Positions 45,602 to 53,882 of a DNA stretch of 64,000 nucleotides are shown piece after piece. The stretch's first letter is position 1. Each line of letters begins with the position of its first letter. The notes beneath the pieces are model-generated. The model saw only the letters and a program-made list of their open reading frames with translations, was not told the DNA's origin and made no database searches. The stretch comes from CAZMRF01 sp964568735. Its GTDB lineage: Bacteria; Acidobacteriota; Polarisedimenticolia; JACPZX01. The DNA is taken from positions 186,001 to 250,000 of the forward strand of contig CAZMRF010000001.1 in the NCBI GenBank assembly GCA_964568735.1, written 5' to 3'. The position numbers were made by a program, and so were the translations under genes.

Positions 45602-45728
45602 ACCCGGGGCGGTTCAAGTCGGGCAGTTGACTCGGCATCTTCTGTCGCAGAACTGCCTCGCATGGGGCATCCCCTGCCCGAACAGGGCGCAAGATGCTGC
45701 ATGGCCCCTCCAACGCGTGCCCCTAAGG

Positions 45729-45768
45729 AAAAAACCTCCCGGCCGCCTTGGGAGGCTTCCGGGAGGTT
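45729..45768 (-). terminator. Rho-independent terminator of the E1-acyltransferase-PIG-L operon
   Basis: A 10-base-pair stem, AACCTCCCGG with CCGGGAGGTT (45733-45742 and 45759-45768), followed on the minus strand by a run of Ts (A-run 45729-45734 on +). It lies 30 bases after the PIG-L stop at 45798. Confidence 0.85.
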
Positions 45769-45797
45769 CATGAGGACTTGGTAGCGGGGGCGCGCTT

Positions 45798-46517
45798 TCA
45801 GCCCACGACCTCGCGGATCACCATGAAGGCTTCGGCGGCCTCGAAGCCCACGGTCACGCCCCGCAGCCGGGCGAGGGCGCGGATTCCCTCGAAGCTGCGC
45901 GAGTGGGGGAAGGGGCGCATCTCGGAGCCGTAGGCCTCCAGCGCTTCCATCTTCCTCTCGAGGGTGGTCTTGATGTCCACGAAGCGGGTGGGCAGGAAGC
46001 ACTCGCCGATGGCCGAGGTCGACCACTCCGTGCTCGAGAGCGTCTCGAAGGTGTAGATGAAGCGCACGGGCTGGCCCGGCATGGGGCGACAGGCCGTCAT
46101 CACGGCCTGGTGGATGAGGCGATGATCCATGTTGAGGTCGCCGCCGTGGTGCGTGTAGACGACCTGTGGAACGAAGCCGGCCAGGACCTTCTCCATCTCC
46201 TTCACGAGATCGAGGAGGCCGATCGTGTCGAGCCGCTCGTCGGGAAGCCCCAGGAAGATCGGTGATTTCGCGCCGATGATCCGCGCGGCCTCCCGGGCGG
46301 CCTCCTTGAGGGCGATCACTTCGGCCGGAGACGCGGCAGCCTCCCTGCGCGCGCCTCGTGCCGTCGCTCCTTCGCCCACGACGAGGGCCTGGACCTCCTG
46401 GCCCGCCTCCGCATGGCGCGCGAGCGTCCCGCCGACGCCCAGGATCTCGTCGTCGGGATGGGCCCCCACGACGAGGACGCGCGTTCCGCGCGGCAGCGCC
46501 CAGGCGCCGTCAAGCAT
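45798..46517 (-). CDS. PIG-L/LmbE-family N-deacetylase
   Basis: A 239-residue zinc-dependent deacetylase: metal and catalytic motif GAHPDDE at 18-24, the second metal motif with His in NMDHRLIHQAV, and LGLPDERLD. Family members remove N-acetyl from amino sugars (GlcNAc-PI, mycothiol precursors, envelope glycans). Its start overlaps the preceding acyltransferase gene by 8 bases, so the two are translationally coupled; together they suggest deacetylation followed by re-acylation of the same amine (inference). Ends just before a strong terminator. Confidence 0.88.
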   Translation of the reverse strand: MLDGAWALPRGTRVLVVGAHPDDEILGVGGTLARHAEAGQEVQALVVGEGATARGARREAAASPAEVIALKEAAREAARIIGAKSPIFLGLPDERLDTIGLLDLVKEMEKVLAGFVPQVVYTHHGGDLNMDHRLIHQAVMTACRPMPGQPVRFIYTFETLSSTEWSTSAIGECFLPTRFVDIKTTLERKMEALEAYGSEMRPFPHSRSFEGIRALARLRGVTVGFEAAEAFMVIREVVG

Positions 46518-47961
46518 GGGGAGTCTCCTGCGGCCCGCGATAGCGCCAGTGGATGGGCTTCAGCCGGATTCCGCGCCGCCTCAGGAAATTGCGCACCTCG
46601 TCGCTGTGCGCTCCCTGCTCGCCGATCACCTCCCGGGCTCCGAGATCGAAGACGACGCAGCGCCCACGGAGAGCCGCGCGGTCGCCGCGGCAGGCGAAGG
46701 TGAGGACGATGCCTGCGAGCGCGGCGTCGGCCAGGTCGATCTCCTTCGCGTAGCGGACGGCCCCCTCCGGAAGGCGACCCGCCAGCTCCTCCTTCATCTC
46801 CTCCATCAGCCCCAGCAGGATTCGTTCCCTGCGCTCGGGGGAGACGCGCGTGTCGATCCTCCCGACGGGGCGCGCCGGGTTGCCGGAGACGAGCGTGTAG
46901 GGGGGCACGTCGGCGCTCACCGTCGAGTTGGCCAGGACCGTGGCCCCCTCGCCAATTCTCACGCCGGGCACGACCAGCGAGTCGCCTGTCAGGTAGGCTC
47001 GATCCTCGATGACGATGGGGCCGAAGTTTGCGTGGTAGCCGTCGAGCACGCTCTGCCAGAAGTTGTGCGTGTAGAGCTTCACGTGGGGGCTCAGGCCGAC
47101 CTCGTCGCCCATCCTGATCCCGCCGGCCGGATTGAGGATGCAGTCGTGCGAGATGAGGCAGAGATTGCCGACGACAAGTCTCGAAGCCGCCCCCCGCGCT
47201 CCTCCCCCCCCGATGAGGATCCGCTCGCCGCCGTAGAGCACATCTCCGATCCGGACGTGGCGGGCCGTCACGCCGGCGCCGTCCCCGAGGATCGACATGC
47301 GGCCCAGCGAGAAGGAGCCGGCCTCGATGCGGCAATTCCTGCCGATGGCGGCCTCGTCCTTCAGCTCGAGGTGGGAGGCGAGGATGATCGATCCGGCGCC
47401 GATCACGACCCCCTCGCCGATGGCGGCCCCGTGCGCGCGGTAGGCGGCAATCTTCTCCCCGGAAGACAGCGCGGCAAAAGCGGTATCGGATTGGATGCGG
47501 GCGAGGAAGGCAGGGTCGACCGCCCCGCGCAGCGCCGCCGGATCGAAGGGATCGGGCCCTTCCTTTCCGGCAGCCGCAAGCACGTCGCGCTCGCGCACCA
47601 TCGCCCCCGGCGCCGCGATCCGCTCGACGTCGATCCCGAGCCGCGCTGCCAGGCGGCGCGCCTTCTGCGTCACGACGGGGCGTCCTCCTGCGGGGGGCTC
47701 CGCGCTCAGGCCCCGCAGCTCCTCCGCGCTGTCGCCGATCCATGCGATGAGGGCGCCCACGTCGAGATCCTCTCCGGCGACCGCCCCGCGCCGCAGGGTT
47801 CCGCTCCGCTCCGCCTCCAGCTCGGCGGACGCCTTCGTCGTCTCCACGGCGCAGACGACATCCCCTTTCGAGACCTTCGCGCCATCGGCCGCGAGCCAGG
47901 CCACTAGGCGCACGGTCGTGTCGTTGGCGTTGAGCCGCGGCAGCCGGATCTCGGTGATCAC
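46510..47961 (-). CDS. Lipoyl domain - E3-binding domain - left-handed beta-helix acyltransferase chimera
   Basis: A 483-residue protein. Residues 1-78 form a lipoyl domain with the modifiable Lys43 in VETTKAS; 96-131 look like a peripheral-subunit-binding domain of 2-oxoacid dehydrogenase E2 (TQKARRLAARLGID, then DVLAA); 180-370 are hexapeptide repeats of a WbbJ/NeuD-like acyltransferase (VIGAGSIILASH, IGEGATVLANSTVSADVPPYTLVSGNPAR) with a candidate catalytic His299 in LYTHNFW; 371-483 are an additional C-terminal domain. The normal E2 catalytic domain (HxxxDG) is absent. Coupled to E1beta by GTGA overlap, GTG start 47961. Likely passes an acyl group from lipoamide to a sugar or amine rather than to CoA (inference). 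Confidence 0.82.
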   Translation of the reverse strand: MITEIRLPRLNANDTTVRLVAWLAADGAKVSKGDVVCAVETTKASAELEAERSGTLRRGAVAGEDLDVGALIAWIGDSAEELRGLSAEPPAGGRPVVTQKARRLAARLGIDVERIAAPGAMVRERDVLAAAGKEGPDPFDPAALRGAVDPAFLARIQSDTAFAALSSGEKIAAYRAHGAAIGEGVVIGAGSIILASHLELKDEAAIGRNCRIEAGSFSLGRMSILGDGAGVTARHVRIGDVLYGGERILIGGGGARGAASRLVVGNLCLISHDCILNPAGGIRMGDEVGLSPHVKLYTHNFWQSVLDGYHANFGPIVIEDRAYLTGDSLVVPGVRIGEGATVLANSTVSADVPPYTLVSGNPARPVGRIDTRVSPERRERILLGLMEEMKEELAGRLPEGAVRYAKEIDLADAALAGIVLTFACRGDRAALRGRCVVFDLGAREVIGEQGAHSDEVRNFLRRRGIRLKPIHWRYRGPQETPHA

Positions 47962-48980
47962 GAGCGCGCCAGCCTCTGGATGGCGCTCTCGATGGCCTCC
48001 ACCGAAGGGAGCACCTCGCGCTCCAGGTGCGGCGCCGCGGGGATCGGCTGGCGCGCCGCTCCGATTCTCTCGATCGGGGCGCGCATCGAGGCGTGGGCCG
48101 CTTCGTAGAGACTGCTCGCCACCTCGGCCCCCCATCCCCACGCGCGGGGGCCTTCCTCGATCACGATGGCCCGGCCGCTGGATCGGACCGGGGGCGCGAG
48201 ATCCTCGATCGGAAGCGGCGCGATCCTCGCGGGAACGAGGACCTCCGCGAGGATCTCATCCTCGACGAAGGCCCGGCCCGCCGCCTCCGCAGCGAGAGCG
48301 GCCATCCCGCCGTAGGCGATGAGCGTGACCTCAGGCTCCTCCTCGCGGACCATCCGCAGCGACAGCGTCGGGAAGCCCGGGATCGACTCGCCCGCGACGG
48401 CCACGCTCATCCGGGTGGAGGAATCGGTCTCCCCCGCGGGAACGAGGGCTCTCGGGTAGAGGAGCTTGTTTTCGACGAAGAGCACGGGCTCCTCCGCGCC
48501 AAGGACCGCCCGCTTCAACAGGGCTCCAGGGTCGTGATAGGCGCTGGGGGCGACGATCGTCAGGCCCGCGACGCCCGCGACGAGGGACTCGAGGCTCTGG
48601 CTGTGCGTGGGGCCGTAGCCGCGGTAGCCGCCCATCGGCACGCGGATGACGAGGGGCACCTTCACCCTCCCGCCGTACATCCAGTGGAACTTGGCCGCGT
48701 GGTTCACGATCTGGTCCATGCAGAGCGTCAGAAAGTCGCCGAACATGATCTCCACGATGGGGCGCATGCCGCGCATCGCCAGGCCGATCCCCGCTCCTGT
48801 AATCCCCGCCTCGCTGACCGGCGTCGGGATCACGCGCTGCGGCCACTTCGTGGAGAGGCCGCGCGTCACCTTGAAGGCCCCGCCGTAGGGATCGAGTAGA
48901 TCCTCGCCGAGGAGGATCACCTCGGGATGGGTCTCCATCAGATCGTGGAGCCCCCGGTTGAGCGACTCGACGTAGCGCAT
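47958..48980 (-). CDS. 2-oxoacid dehydrogenase E1 component, beta subunit
   Basis: A 340-residue transketolase-like protein: MRYVESLNRGLHD, LLGEDLLDPYGGAFKVTRGL, TPVSEAGITGAGIGLAMRGM (TPP pyrimidine-side region), then the C-terminal domain with VTLIAYGGMAALA. It pairs with the alpha subunit to decarboxylate a 2-oxoacid and load the acyl group on lipoamide. Substrate (pyruvate, branched-chain or other) cannot be read from motifs. It starts at ATG 48980, one base overlapping the alpha stop (TGATG), and ends in a GTGA overlap with the chimera. Confidence 0.93.
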   Translation of the reverse strand: MRYVESLNRGLHDLMETHPEVILLGEDLLDPYGGAFKVTRGLSTKWPQRVIPTPVSEAGITGAGIGLAMRGMRPIVEIMFGDFLTLCMDQIVNHAAKFHWMYGGRVKVPLVIRVPMGGYRGYGPTHSQSLESLVAGVAGLTIVAPSAYHDPGALLKRAVLGAEEPVLFVENKLLYPRALVPAGETDSSTRMSVAVAGESIPGFPTLSLRMVREEEPEVTLIAYGGMAALAAEAAGRAFVEDEILAEVLVPARIAPLPIEDLAPPVRSSGRAIVIEEGPRAWGWGAEVASSLYEAAHASMRAPIERIGAARQPIPAAPHLEREVLPSVEAIESAIQRLARS

Positions 48981-49945
48981 CAGGCCCTCTCCGGGATGGA
49001 GCAGCCCGCCCCGGCCCGCCCCTCCATCCGCGCAGGCGCCATGCGCTCGACCTCTCGCTCCGCCCCGGCGAGCAGGAGTCGAGCCTCCTCCTCGAGGACC
49101 TTGACGCGCGCGGCGTCGAGCCCCCGGGCCGCGTCGATCAGCGGATCCTTGCGTCGCCAGGCTTCGATCTCGGCCTCGCTGCGGTCATCGTCACCCTTGC
49201 TGTGCGCGCGGAGCCGGTAGGTGTGGACCACCGCCATCCTCGGGCCGCCTCCGGCCCTCACCGCGAAGACCGCGGCGCCGAAGAAGGGGTGCAGGCGCGC
49301 GACGTCGTTGGATTCGATTTCCTCGGCCGGAATGCCGAAGGCCGCGGCGCGCCCCGTGATGCTTCCCGCGAGGTTCAGCTCGATGGGCGTCGTCTGGGCG
49401 TAGCGGTTGTTCTCCACGACCACGAGGAGCGGAACCTTCCAGAGCGAAGCCATGTTGAGCGCTTCGTAGAGCGCCCCCTCCCCCATCGTCCCGTCGCCGA
49501 TGAAGGCGGTGACGATCGACCCGCTACCCCGGATCTTCTCGGCCAGGGCCATCCCCGTCGCGATCGGCATGTAGCCCCCCTGGACGCCGGAGCTGAAGAA
49601 GCTGTCGCCGCAGAGGTTTTGGCTTCCGCCCCGCCCGCCGCTGGCGCCGCCCTCTCTGCCCATCAGCTCGGCCAGCAGCGGGACGGGATCACCGAAGCGC
49701 GCGAGGAAATGGCCGTGGCACCTGTGGCTGGAGAAGATCAGATCGCGAGGCCCCAGATGGGAGACGGCGGCGACCGCGATAGCCTCCTGGCCCACGTACG
49801 TGTGCGTGGTCCCCGAGAGGCGCCCCTGCTCGAAGAGCTCGAGGATCCGCTCCTCGACGATGCGGATCAGGTAGATCCTGGAGTAGAAGCTCTCTCGCTG
49901 GGACTGCGTGAGGGCCGGCGCGCCGGCGGCCTTGTCGGCATCCAT
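48980..49945 (-). CDS. 2-oxoacid dehydrogenase E1 component, alpha subunit
   Basis: A 321-residue TPP-dependent subunit with HTYVGQEAIAVAAVSHL, HRCHGHFLARFGD, GRGGSQ and the TPP motif from GDGTMGEG to VENNRYAQ. ATG 49945 is chosen; the frame is open upstream over the DUF362 gene but that part has no family similarity. First gene of the E1alpha-E1beta-chimera-PIG-L operon. A dedicated E3 (dihydrolipoamide dehydrogenase) is not in the window, so lipoamide reoxidation must rely on a gene elsewhere. Confidence 0.92.
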   Translation of the reverse strand: MDADKAAGAPALTQSQRESFYSRIYLIRIVEERILELFEQGRLSGTTHTYVGQEAIAVAAVSHLGPRDLIFSSHRCHGHFLARFGDPVPLLAELMGREGGASGGRGGSQNLCGDSFFSSGVQGGYMPIATGMALAEKIRGSGSIVTAFIGDGTMGEGALYEALNMASLWKVPLLVVVENNRYAQTTPIELNLAGSITGRAAAFGIPAEEIESNDVARLHPFFGAAVFAVRAGGGPRMAVVHTYRLRAHSKGDDDRSEAEIEAWRRKDPLIDAARGLDAARVKVLEEEARLLLAGAEREVERMAPARMEGRAGAGCSIPERA

Positions 49946-50011
49946 GGATTGGAGCGCTGCTGCCGGCGCGGACGACCGCCTGAGTCCGGGCTCGGTCGGC
50001 TCGCTGGCCGC

Positions 50012-50039
50012 AAAAGGCCGATCCGGTGCGAGGATCGGC
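50012..50039 (-). terminator. Possible terminator between DUF362 gene and E1alpha
   Basis: Perfect 8-base-pair stem GCCGATCC/GGATCGGC (50017-50024 and 50032-50039) with a 7-base loop; on the minus strand it is followed by CTTTTG (A-run 50012-50015 on +). It lies 115 bases after the DUF362 stop and separates that unit from the E1 operon, but the short T-run makes it only moderately convincing. Confidence 0.55.
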
Positions 50040-50153
50040 GTTGATTCAAGGGGCGCCGCGAATATAGCCCCCGCGCTCCCACAGGTCCACAGGGCGCCAC
50101 GATCGAAGGGTCGAGCCGCACGGCCGCGACGACTGCCTCCCGCGAGTCCGGAT

Positions 50154-51611
50154 TCAGCCGGGCAGCTCGACGACGCCCTTCCAGCCGGCGGGGGGCGCGA
50201 AGGCGAGGCTCTCGGAGCGGCGGAGCTCGAGGAGCCGCTCCCACCTGGGCAGGTTCGATCGGATGGAGAGATCGGCCGCCGCCTCGAGCGGGGGGTGGAA
50301 ACCGTCGCCGAGAGCGTAGGCCAGGAGCGGGATGCGCCTCTCGTCGAATCCCATGAGGCGCGCGCAGGTGACGTCGGCCGCCAGCGGGCTCCGCGAGGCC
50401 ACGAGGATTCCCGCCCGCCGCGGGGTGGGGCGCATCGGCCCTTCTCCCTCACCCGCCACGACGCCGTCCACCAGCGCCAGGTAGCGCCGGCGCGGCTCGC
50501 GGCCGAGACGCCCCTCCTCGTCGGCGAAGAAGAGCGCCCTGTGAAGATCGTGGACCGTGCGCCAGATCGTGTCGTTGCCGTACCAGGAGCCTTCGAAGAA
50601 GGGGTCGGGAAAGGGCCAGAGCCGCCCAGAGCGGACGAGCGCCCGCTCGGCCGCCCAGAGCGTCCTCCTGAACAGGCCGCCTGTCGTCTCGATCCTGTCG
50701 CGGAGCCGTGAGATGGCGCGCTTGCGCAGCGACGGGATCAGGTACTCGTCGCCCCCCTCCGCGGCCGAGCCGAAGGTGTGGTGGGGCAGCCAGTCCTTCG
50801 AGCCGTTGATCCCGACGAGGTTCTTCATGGCCGCCGTTACCCCCGCCTTGCCGTGCGTCTTCAGCTTGGGGATGTTGAGGATCACGTCGGCCTGGAGAAC
50901 CGTCGCGGGGAAGAGGTAGGCGTGGCTCGAGCCGTGGTGACTCCGGCTCATGACCTCGGGATCGTACTGGGTGACCCTGAAGCGCGGGCAGCGCTCGTCG
51001 AGCCCGCGGAATCGGCTGGCTCCGTCCATCTCGACCCTCTGGTATCCCCTGGGGTCGCCGTCGTTGGGGATGCGGCTGACGATGACGCCGCGCCGCTTCT
51101 CGGATCGCTCCTTGCGGAGATCCACCGCCTCGACGTCGATGGTGGTCCGGCTCCGGGCCTCCTCGATGACAACGTCGGCGCCCGTCAGGCCCAGGGCCCG
51201 ATGGAAGTCGGCGTACTGGAGGGGCGAGTCCCCGACGGTGATCCGGCCTCGGCCCTTCAGCGCGAGCACCGCGTAGTCGAGAACGGGTCTCAGGACCGAC
51301 GCGTGCGTCACGAGGGACTCGGTGTCGAGGCCGCCCCCATGGAAGTGGCGCACGAGGTTGGGCTTGATGAGCACGCGGTCGCCCGGCTGGATGAGATCCC
51401 CCAGCGGATTCCACTCCCCGCTCCCGAAGCGCTCCGCGTCGAGCCCGAGAAGACGGAAGCACTCACGGACGGCGGGATAGATCCCGTTGGAGGGATCCTC
51501 GCGCGGGGTGAGGCCCGAGAGCTCGGGGTAGCGCTCGGGCGGATCGTAGGGCGCTCGCTCCGGGTAGCGAGGCTCCTCGACCTGCACGATGGAGACTGCG
51601 TTGTCGCTCAC
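50154..51611 (-). CDS. DUF362 domain protein
   Basis: A 485-residue protein with the DUF362 pattern: GDRVLIKPNLV, GDSPLQYADF, ADVILNIPKLKTHGKAGVTAAMKNLVGING and a C-terminal ASRSPLAADVTCARLMGF segment. DUF362 proteins are often near envelope polysaccharide and sulfur or iron-sulfur genes; the biochemical role is unknown, and no ferredoxin domain is attached. The start is taken as GTG 51611 because the preceding in-frame sequence runs into a palindromic repeat; the ribosome site is weak. The repeat element separates it from lpxB upstream on the same strand. Confidence 0.8.
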   Translation of the reverse strand: MSDNAVSIVQVEEPRYPERAPYDPPERYPELSGLTPREDPSNGIYPAVRECFRLLGLDAERFGSGEWNPLGDLIQPGDRVLIKPNLVRHFHGGGLDTESLVTHASVLRPVLDYAVLALKGRGRITVGDSPLQYADFHRALGLTGADVVIEEARSRTTIDVEAVDLRKERSEKRRGVIVSRIPNDGDPRGYQRVEMDGASRFRGLDERCPRFRVTQYDPEVMSRSHHGSSHAYLFPATVLQADVILNIPKLKTHGKAGVTAAMKNLVGINGSKDWLPHHTFGSAAEGGDEYLIPSLRKRAISRLRDRIETTGGLFRRTLWAAERALVRSGRLWPFPDPFFEGSWYGNDTIWRTVHDLHRALFFADEEGRLGREPRRRYLALVDGVVAGEGEGPMRPTPRRAGILVASRSPLAADVTCARLMGFDERRIPLLAYALGDGFHPPLEAAADLSIRSNLPRWERLLELRRSESLAFAPPAGWKGVVELPG

Positions 51612-51633
51612 GATGCAGGGGATCCAGGTCGAT

Positions 51634-51749
51634 GGCGCGGGACGTGGGGTCGCCCGGAGCGTACGTCTGGAGGCCGGCCGTGATGTGTGATCTGGCCTCG
51701 ACGTGGGTCCGGCCGGAAGTAGGAGCGCAGGGCGACCCCACGTCCCGAG
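51634..51749. repeat. REP/BIME-like palindromic repeat, copy 3
   Basis: About 116 bases with arms 51639-51655 and 51730-51746 that are perfect 17-base inverted complements (GGGACGTGGGGTCGCCC on the left). It shares the internal boxes CGGAGCGTACGTCTGGAG and CGGAAGTAGGAGCGCAGG with copy 2. Where copy 2 has GA in the left arm and TC in the right, this copy has TG and CA, so the arms change together. Lies between lpxB and the DUF362 gene. Confidence 0.8.
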
Positions 51750-51823
51750 CTGAGAACTGGCGCCGCTCGAGTAGCGGAGGGCAGTGCCGCGCGCTCGAAC
51801 GCCACAGAATCGTGGTGTTTCAC

Positions 51824-53044
51824 TCAGCCTCCCGCGGCGCCGTGCGCGGGAGCCGGCTCGGCGCTTCGTGCGGCGCCGCCCCTCCGCGCTTCCAGGAACG
51901 ACACGAGGCTGCGCGCCGCGTTCGCGTACGCATCGCCCTTCCCCAGCATCGATCGAACCTCCGCGAGTCCGGCGACTGCGGCGGCGTGATAGGCAGGATC
52001 CGCGAGGTAGCGCTCGGCCTCCCGGGCGATGGCCTGGGGGGTGCACTTCTCCTGGATGCACTCGGGCACGAGCCGGCGCCCGGCGACGATGTTCACCATG
52101 GCGAAGGTGTCGGTGACGGTCAGCCGGCGGGCCAGCGCCGCCGTGAGAGGATGCAGCTTGTAGATCACCACCATGGGGATCCCCAGGAGCGCTGTCTCGA
52201 GCGTGGCCGTGCCGGAGGCGACGATCGCGGCGCGGCAGGCGGGGAGCACCTCGTTGAGGGGACGGCGGGCGAGCGTGACCTCGAGATCCGGGTGGGAGGC
52301 GAGCAGGGGCCGGATCTCGTCTTCGGTGATCTGAGGGGCGACGGGTATCACGAGCTGGAGGTCCCTGAAGAAGCGCCTGAGAAGGCGCGCGGCTCCGAGC
52401 GCGGGAGGCAGGTTGCGCCGGATCTCGGAGCTCCGGCTGCCCGGGAGGATCCCGAGGATGGGGCGTCTCGGATCGAGCGCCAGCGCCGCGGCGACGTGCG
52501 CGGGCTCGAGCACGGGGCGGGCCTCCTCCACGAGGGGATGGCCCACGTATTCCACGTCCACGCCGCGCCCGCGGTAGATCGCCTCTTCGAAGGGGAAGAC
52601 GACGAGCATCCGGTCGACGACGCGGGCGATCTTCTCGATGCGCCCCGGCTTCCAGGCCCACACCTGAGGACTGATGAAGTAGATCACCGGCATGCCCAGG
52701 GAATGGGCGCGCGCCGCGAGGCGGAGGTTGAAGCCCGGGTAGTCCACGAGGAGGAGAGCCTCCACGCCATCCCTCAGGGCGCGCACGCAGGCGGAGAAGG
52801 CGCTCCTCAGCTTCGGGAGGTGGCGGATCACCTCGAGGAAGCCCACGACGGAGATCGACTCCGCGTCGAAGAGGCTCGAAAGCCCCGCGGACCTCATCGC
52901 GGGCCCACCCACGCCTGTGAATTCCAGGGAGGGATCGAGACGCCTCGCCTCGAGCATCACGCCCGCGGCGTGGCGGTCGCCGCTCGCCTCTCCGGCCACG
53001 ACGAGGATCCTGCGCGTCGCTCGCGGAGCAGCCTGGGCGATCAC
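51824..53044 (-). CDS. lpxB: Lipid-A-disaccharide synthase LpxB
   Basis: A 406-residue GT19 glycosyltransferase: ILVVAGEASGDRHAA, GVGGPAMRSAGL, VVGFLEVIRHLPKL, DYPGFNLRLA, YFISPQVWAWKPGRI, YVGHPL and GILPGSRSSEIRRN are diagnostic. It joins UDP-2,3-diacylglucosamine to lipid X in lipid A synthesis, which shows the organism makes an LPS-type outer membrane. Starts at GTG 53044 overlapping the DUF374 acyltransferase stop (GTGA); upstream in-frame sequence belongs to that gene's antisense frame. The low-complexity tail RGGAARSAEPAPAHGAAGG is unusual but short. Confidence 0.94.
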   Translation of the reverse strand: MIAQAAPRATRRILVVAGEASGDRHAAGVMLEARRLDPSLEFTGVGGPAMRSAGLSSLFDAESISVVGFLEVIRHLPKLRSAFSACVRALRDGVEALLLVDYPGFNLRLAARAHSLGMPVIYFISPQVWAWKPGRIEKIARVVDRMLVVFPFEEAIYRGRGVDVEYVGHPLVEEARPVLEPAHVAAALALDPRRPILGILPGSRSSEIRRNLPPALGAARLLRRFFRDLQLVIPVAPQITEDEIRPLLASHPDLEVTLARRPLNEVLPACRAAIVASGTATLETALLGIPMVVIYKLHPLTAALARRLTVTDTFAMVNIVAGRRLVPECIQEKCTPQAIAREAERYLADPAYHAAAVAGLAEVRSMLGKGDAYANAARSLVSFLEARRGGAARSAEPAPAHGAAGG

Positions 53045-53733
53045 CCGGAGAGGCTCCGCGGATCCGGCAGGTGCGCCAGCGTCCTGAACCGGCCGGGATC
53101 CCCGGCGAGGTCGGTGGCCCGGCGCGCACACTCGCTCAGTGCCGCCTCGACCCGCCTCCGCGCCTCCTCCATCTCCTCCGCCCCTGCTTCAGGGGCCACG
53201 AGGAGGGGCTCTCCATAGACGAAGACCCCTCGTGAGAAGGGCCATGGGACGATGAAGCCGTCCCACGATCCGAGGCGGCGCGCGGGCCGGGCCGAGAAAC
53301 CGACGGGCACGATCGGCAGCCCGGTCATCCGCGAGGCGGCGACCACGCCCATCTGCGCCTTGTGGCGCGGACCGCGCGGGCCATCGGGCGTGAAGCCGAG
53401 ATCGTAGCCGTCGCGGGCCATGCGCACGGCCCCTCGCAGCGCAGCGGCGCCCCCCGAGGTGGTCGATCCCCTGACCGAGGTGTGGCCGAAGCGCTCCATC
53501 GTCCTCGCGATGTGCTCACCGTCACGATGCTCGCTGATCAGGATGGCGATCTTCCCTCCCGGATAGGCGTAGGGCATCAGGAGCAGGTCTCCGTGCCAGA
53601 AGGCGTGGATGTACCGGCCCCCAGCCGAGCGGAGCGCCTCGAGCCGCTCCCGCCCCGCGCACCGGATCCGCATGGTGGCACGGAGGATCCGGATCAGGAG
53701 GGCCGCGAGACGGGGCACGATCCAGTGGAGCAC
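53041..53733 (-). CDS. DUF374 lysophospholipid-acyltransferase-like protein
   Basis: A 230-residue LPLAT-superfamily protein with an N-terminal membrane-associating helix (about 1-20), HAFWHGDLLLMPYAY (the acyltransferase His/Asp motif region), and TPDGPRGPRHKAQMGV, the DUF374 signature. Relatives next to lpxB or kdtA are thought to add an acyl chain to a lipid A or Kdo lipid A intermediate. GTG start; coupled to lpxB by GTGA. First gene of the minus-strand lpxB unit. Confidence 0.85.
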   Translation of the reverse strand: MLHWIVPRLAALLIRILRATMRIRCAGRERLEALRSAGGRYIHAFWHGDLLLMPYAYPGGKIAILISEHRDGEHIARTMERFGHTSVRGSTTSGGAAALRGAVRMARDGYDLGFTPDGPRGPRHKAQMGVVAASRMTGLPIVPVGFSARPARRLGSWDGFIVPWPFSRGVFVYGEPLLVAPEAGAEEMEEARRRVEAALSECARRATDLAGDPGRFRTLAHLPDPRSLSG

Positions 53734-53794
53734 GCCGCAACCTCCCTCTCCGAGTCATGGCCCGGACAGGCTCCAGGCCGGATCGGGCGCTCGC

Positions 53795-53848
53795 ATTATA
53801 GGTGCGAAGGGGCCGCCGGACTTGACTCCCCGGGGTTGCGGGGGTCAA
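53795..53848. promoter_or_regulatory. Divergent promoter region with TATAAT and dyad
   Basis: A perfect -10 TATAAT on the minus strand (53800-53795) lies 62 bases before the DUF374 start; the corresponding -35 is weak. Next to it, 53822-53848 forms an inverted repeat, TTGACTCCC with GGGGGTCAA (one T-G pair, 9-base centre), which could be an operator for either divergent gene. Confidence 0.35.
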
Positions 53849-53882
53849 ATGGTCCGCCCTGAGCCGCAACGCCGCACCTTCC

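Noticed and set aside
45798..49945. Ordinary pyruvate or branched-chain dehydrogenase operon
   Set aside because: The E2 catalytic core is absent, replaced by hexapeptide repeats, and no E3 gene is present.
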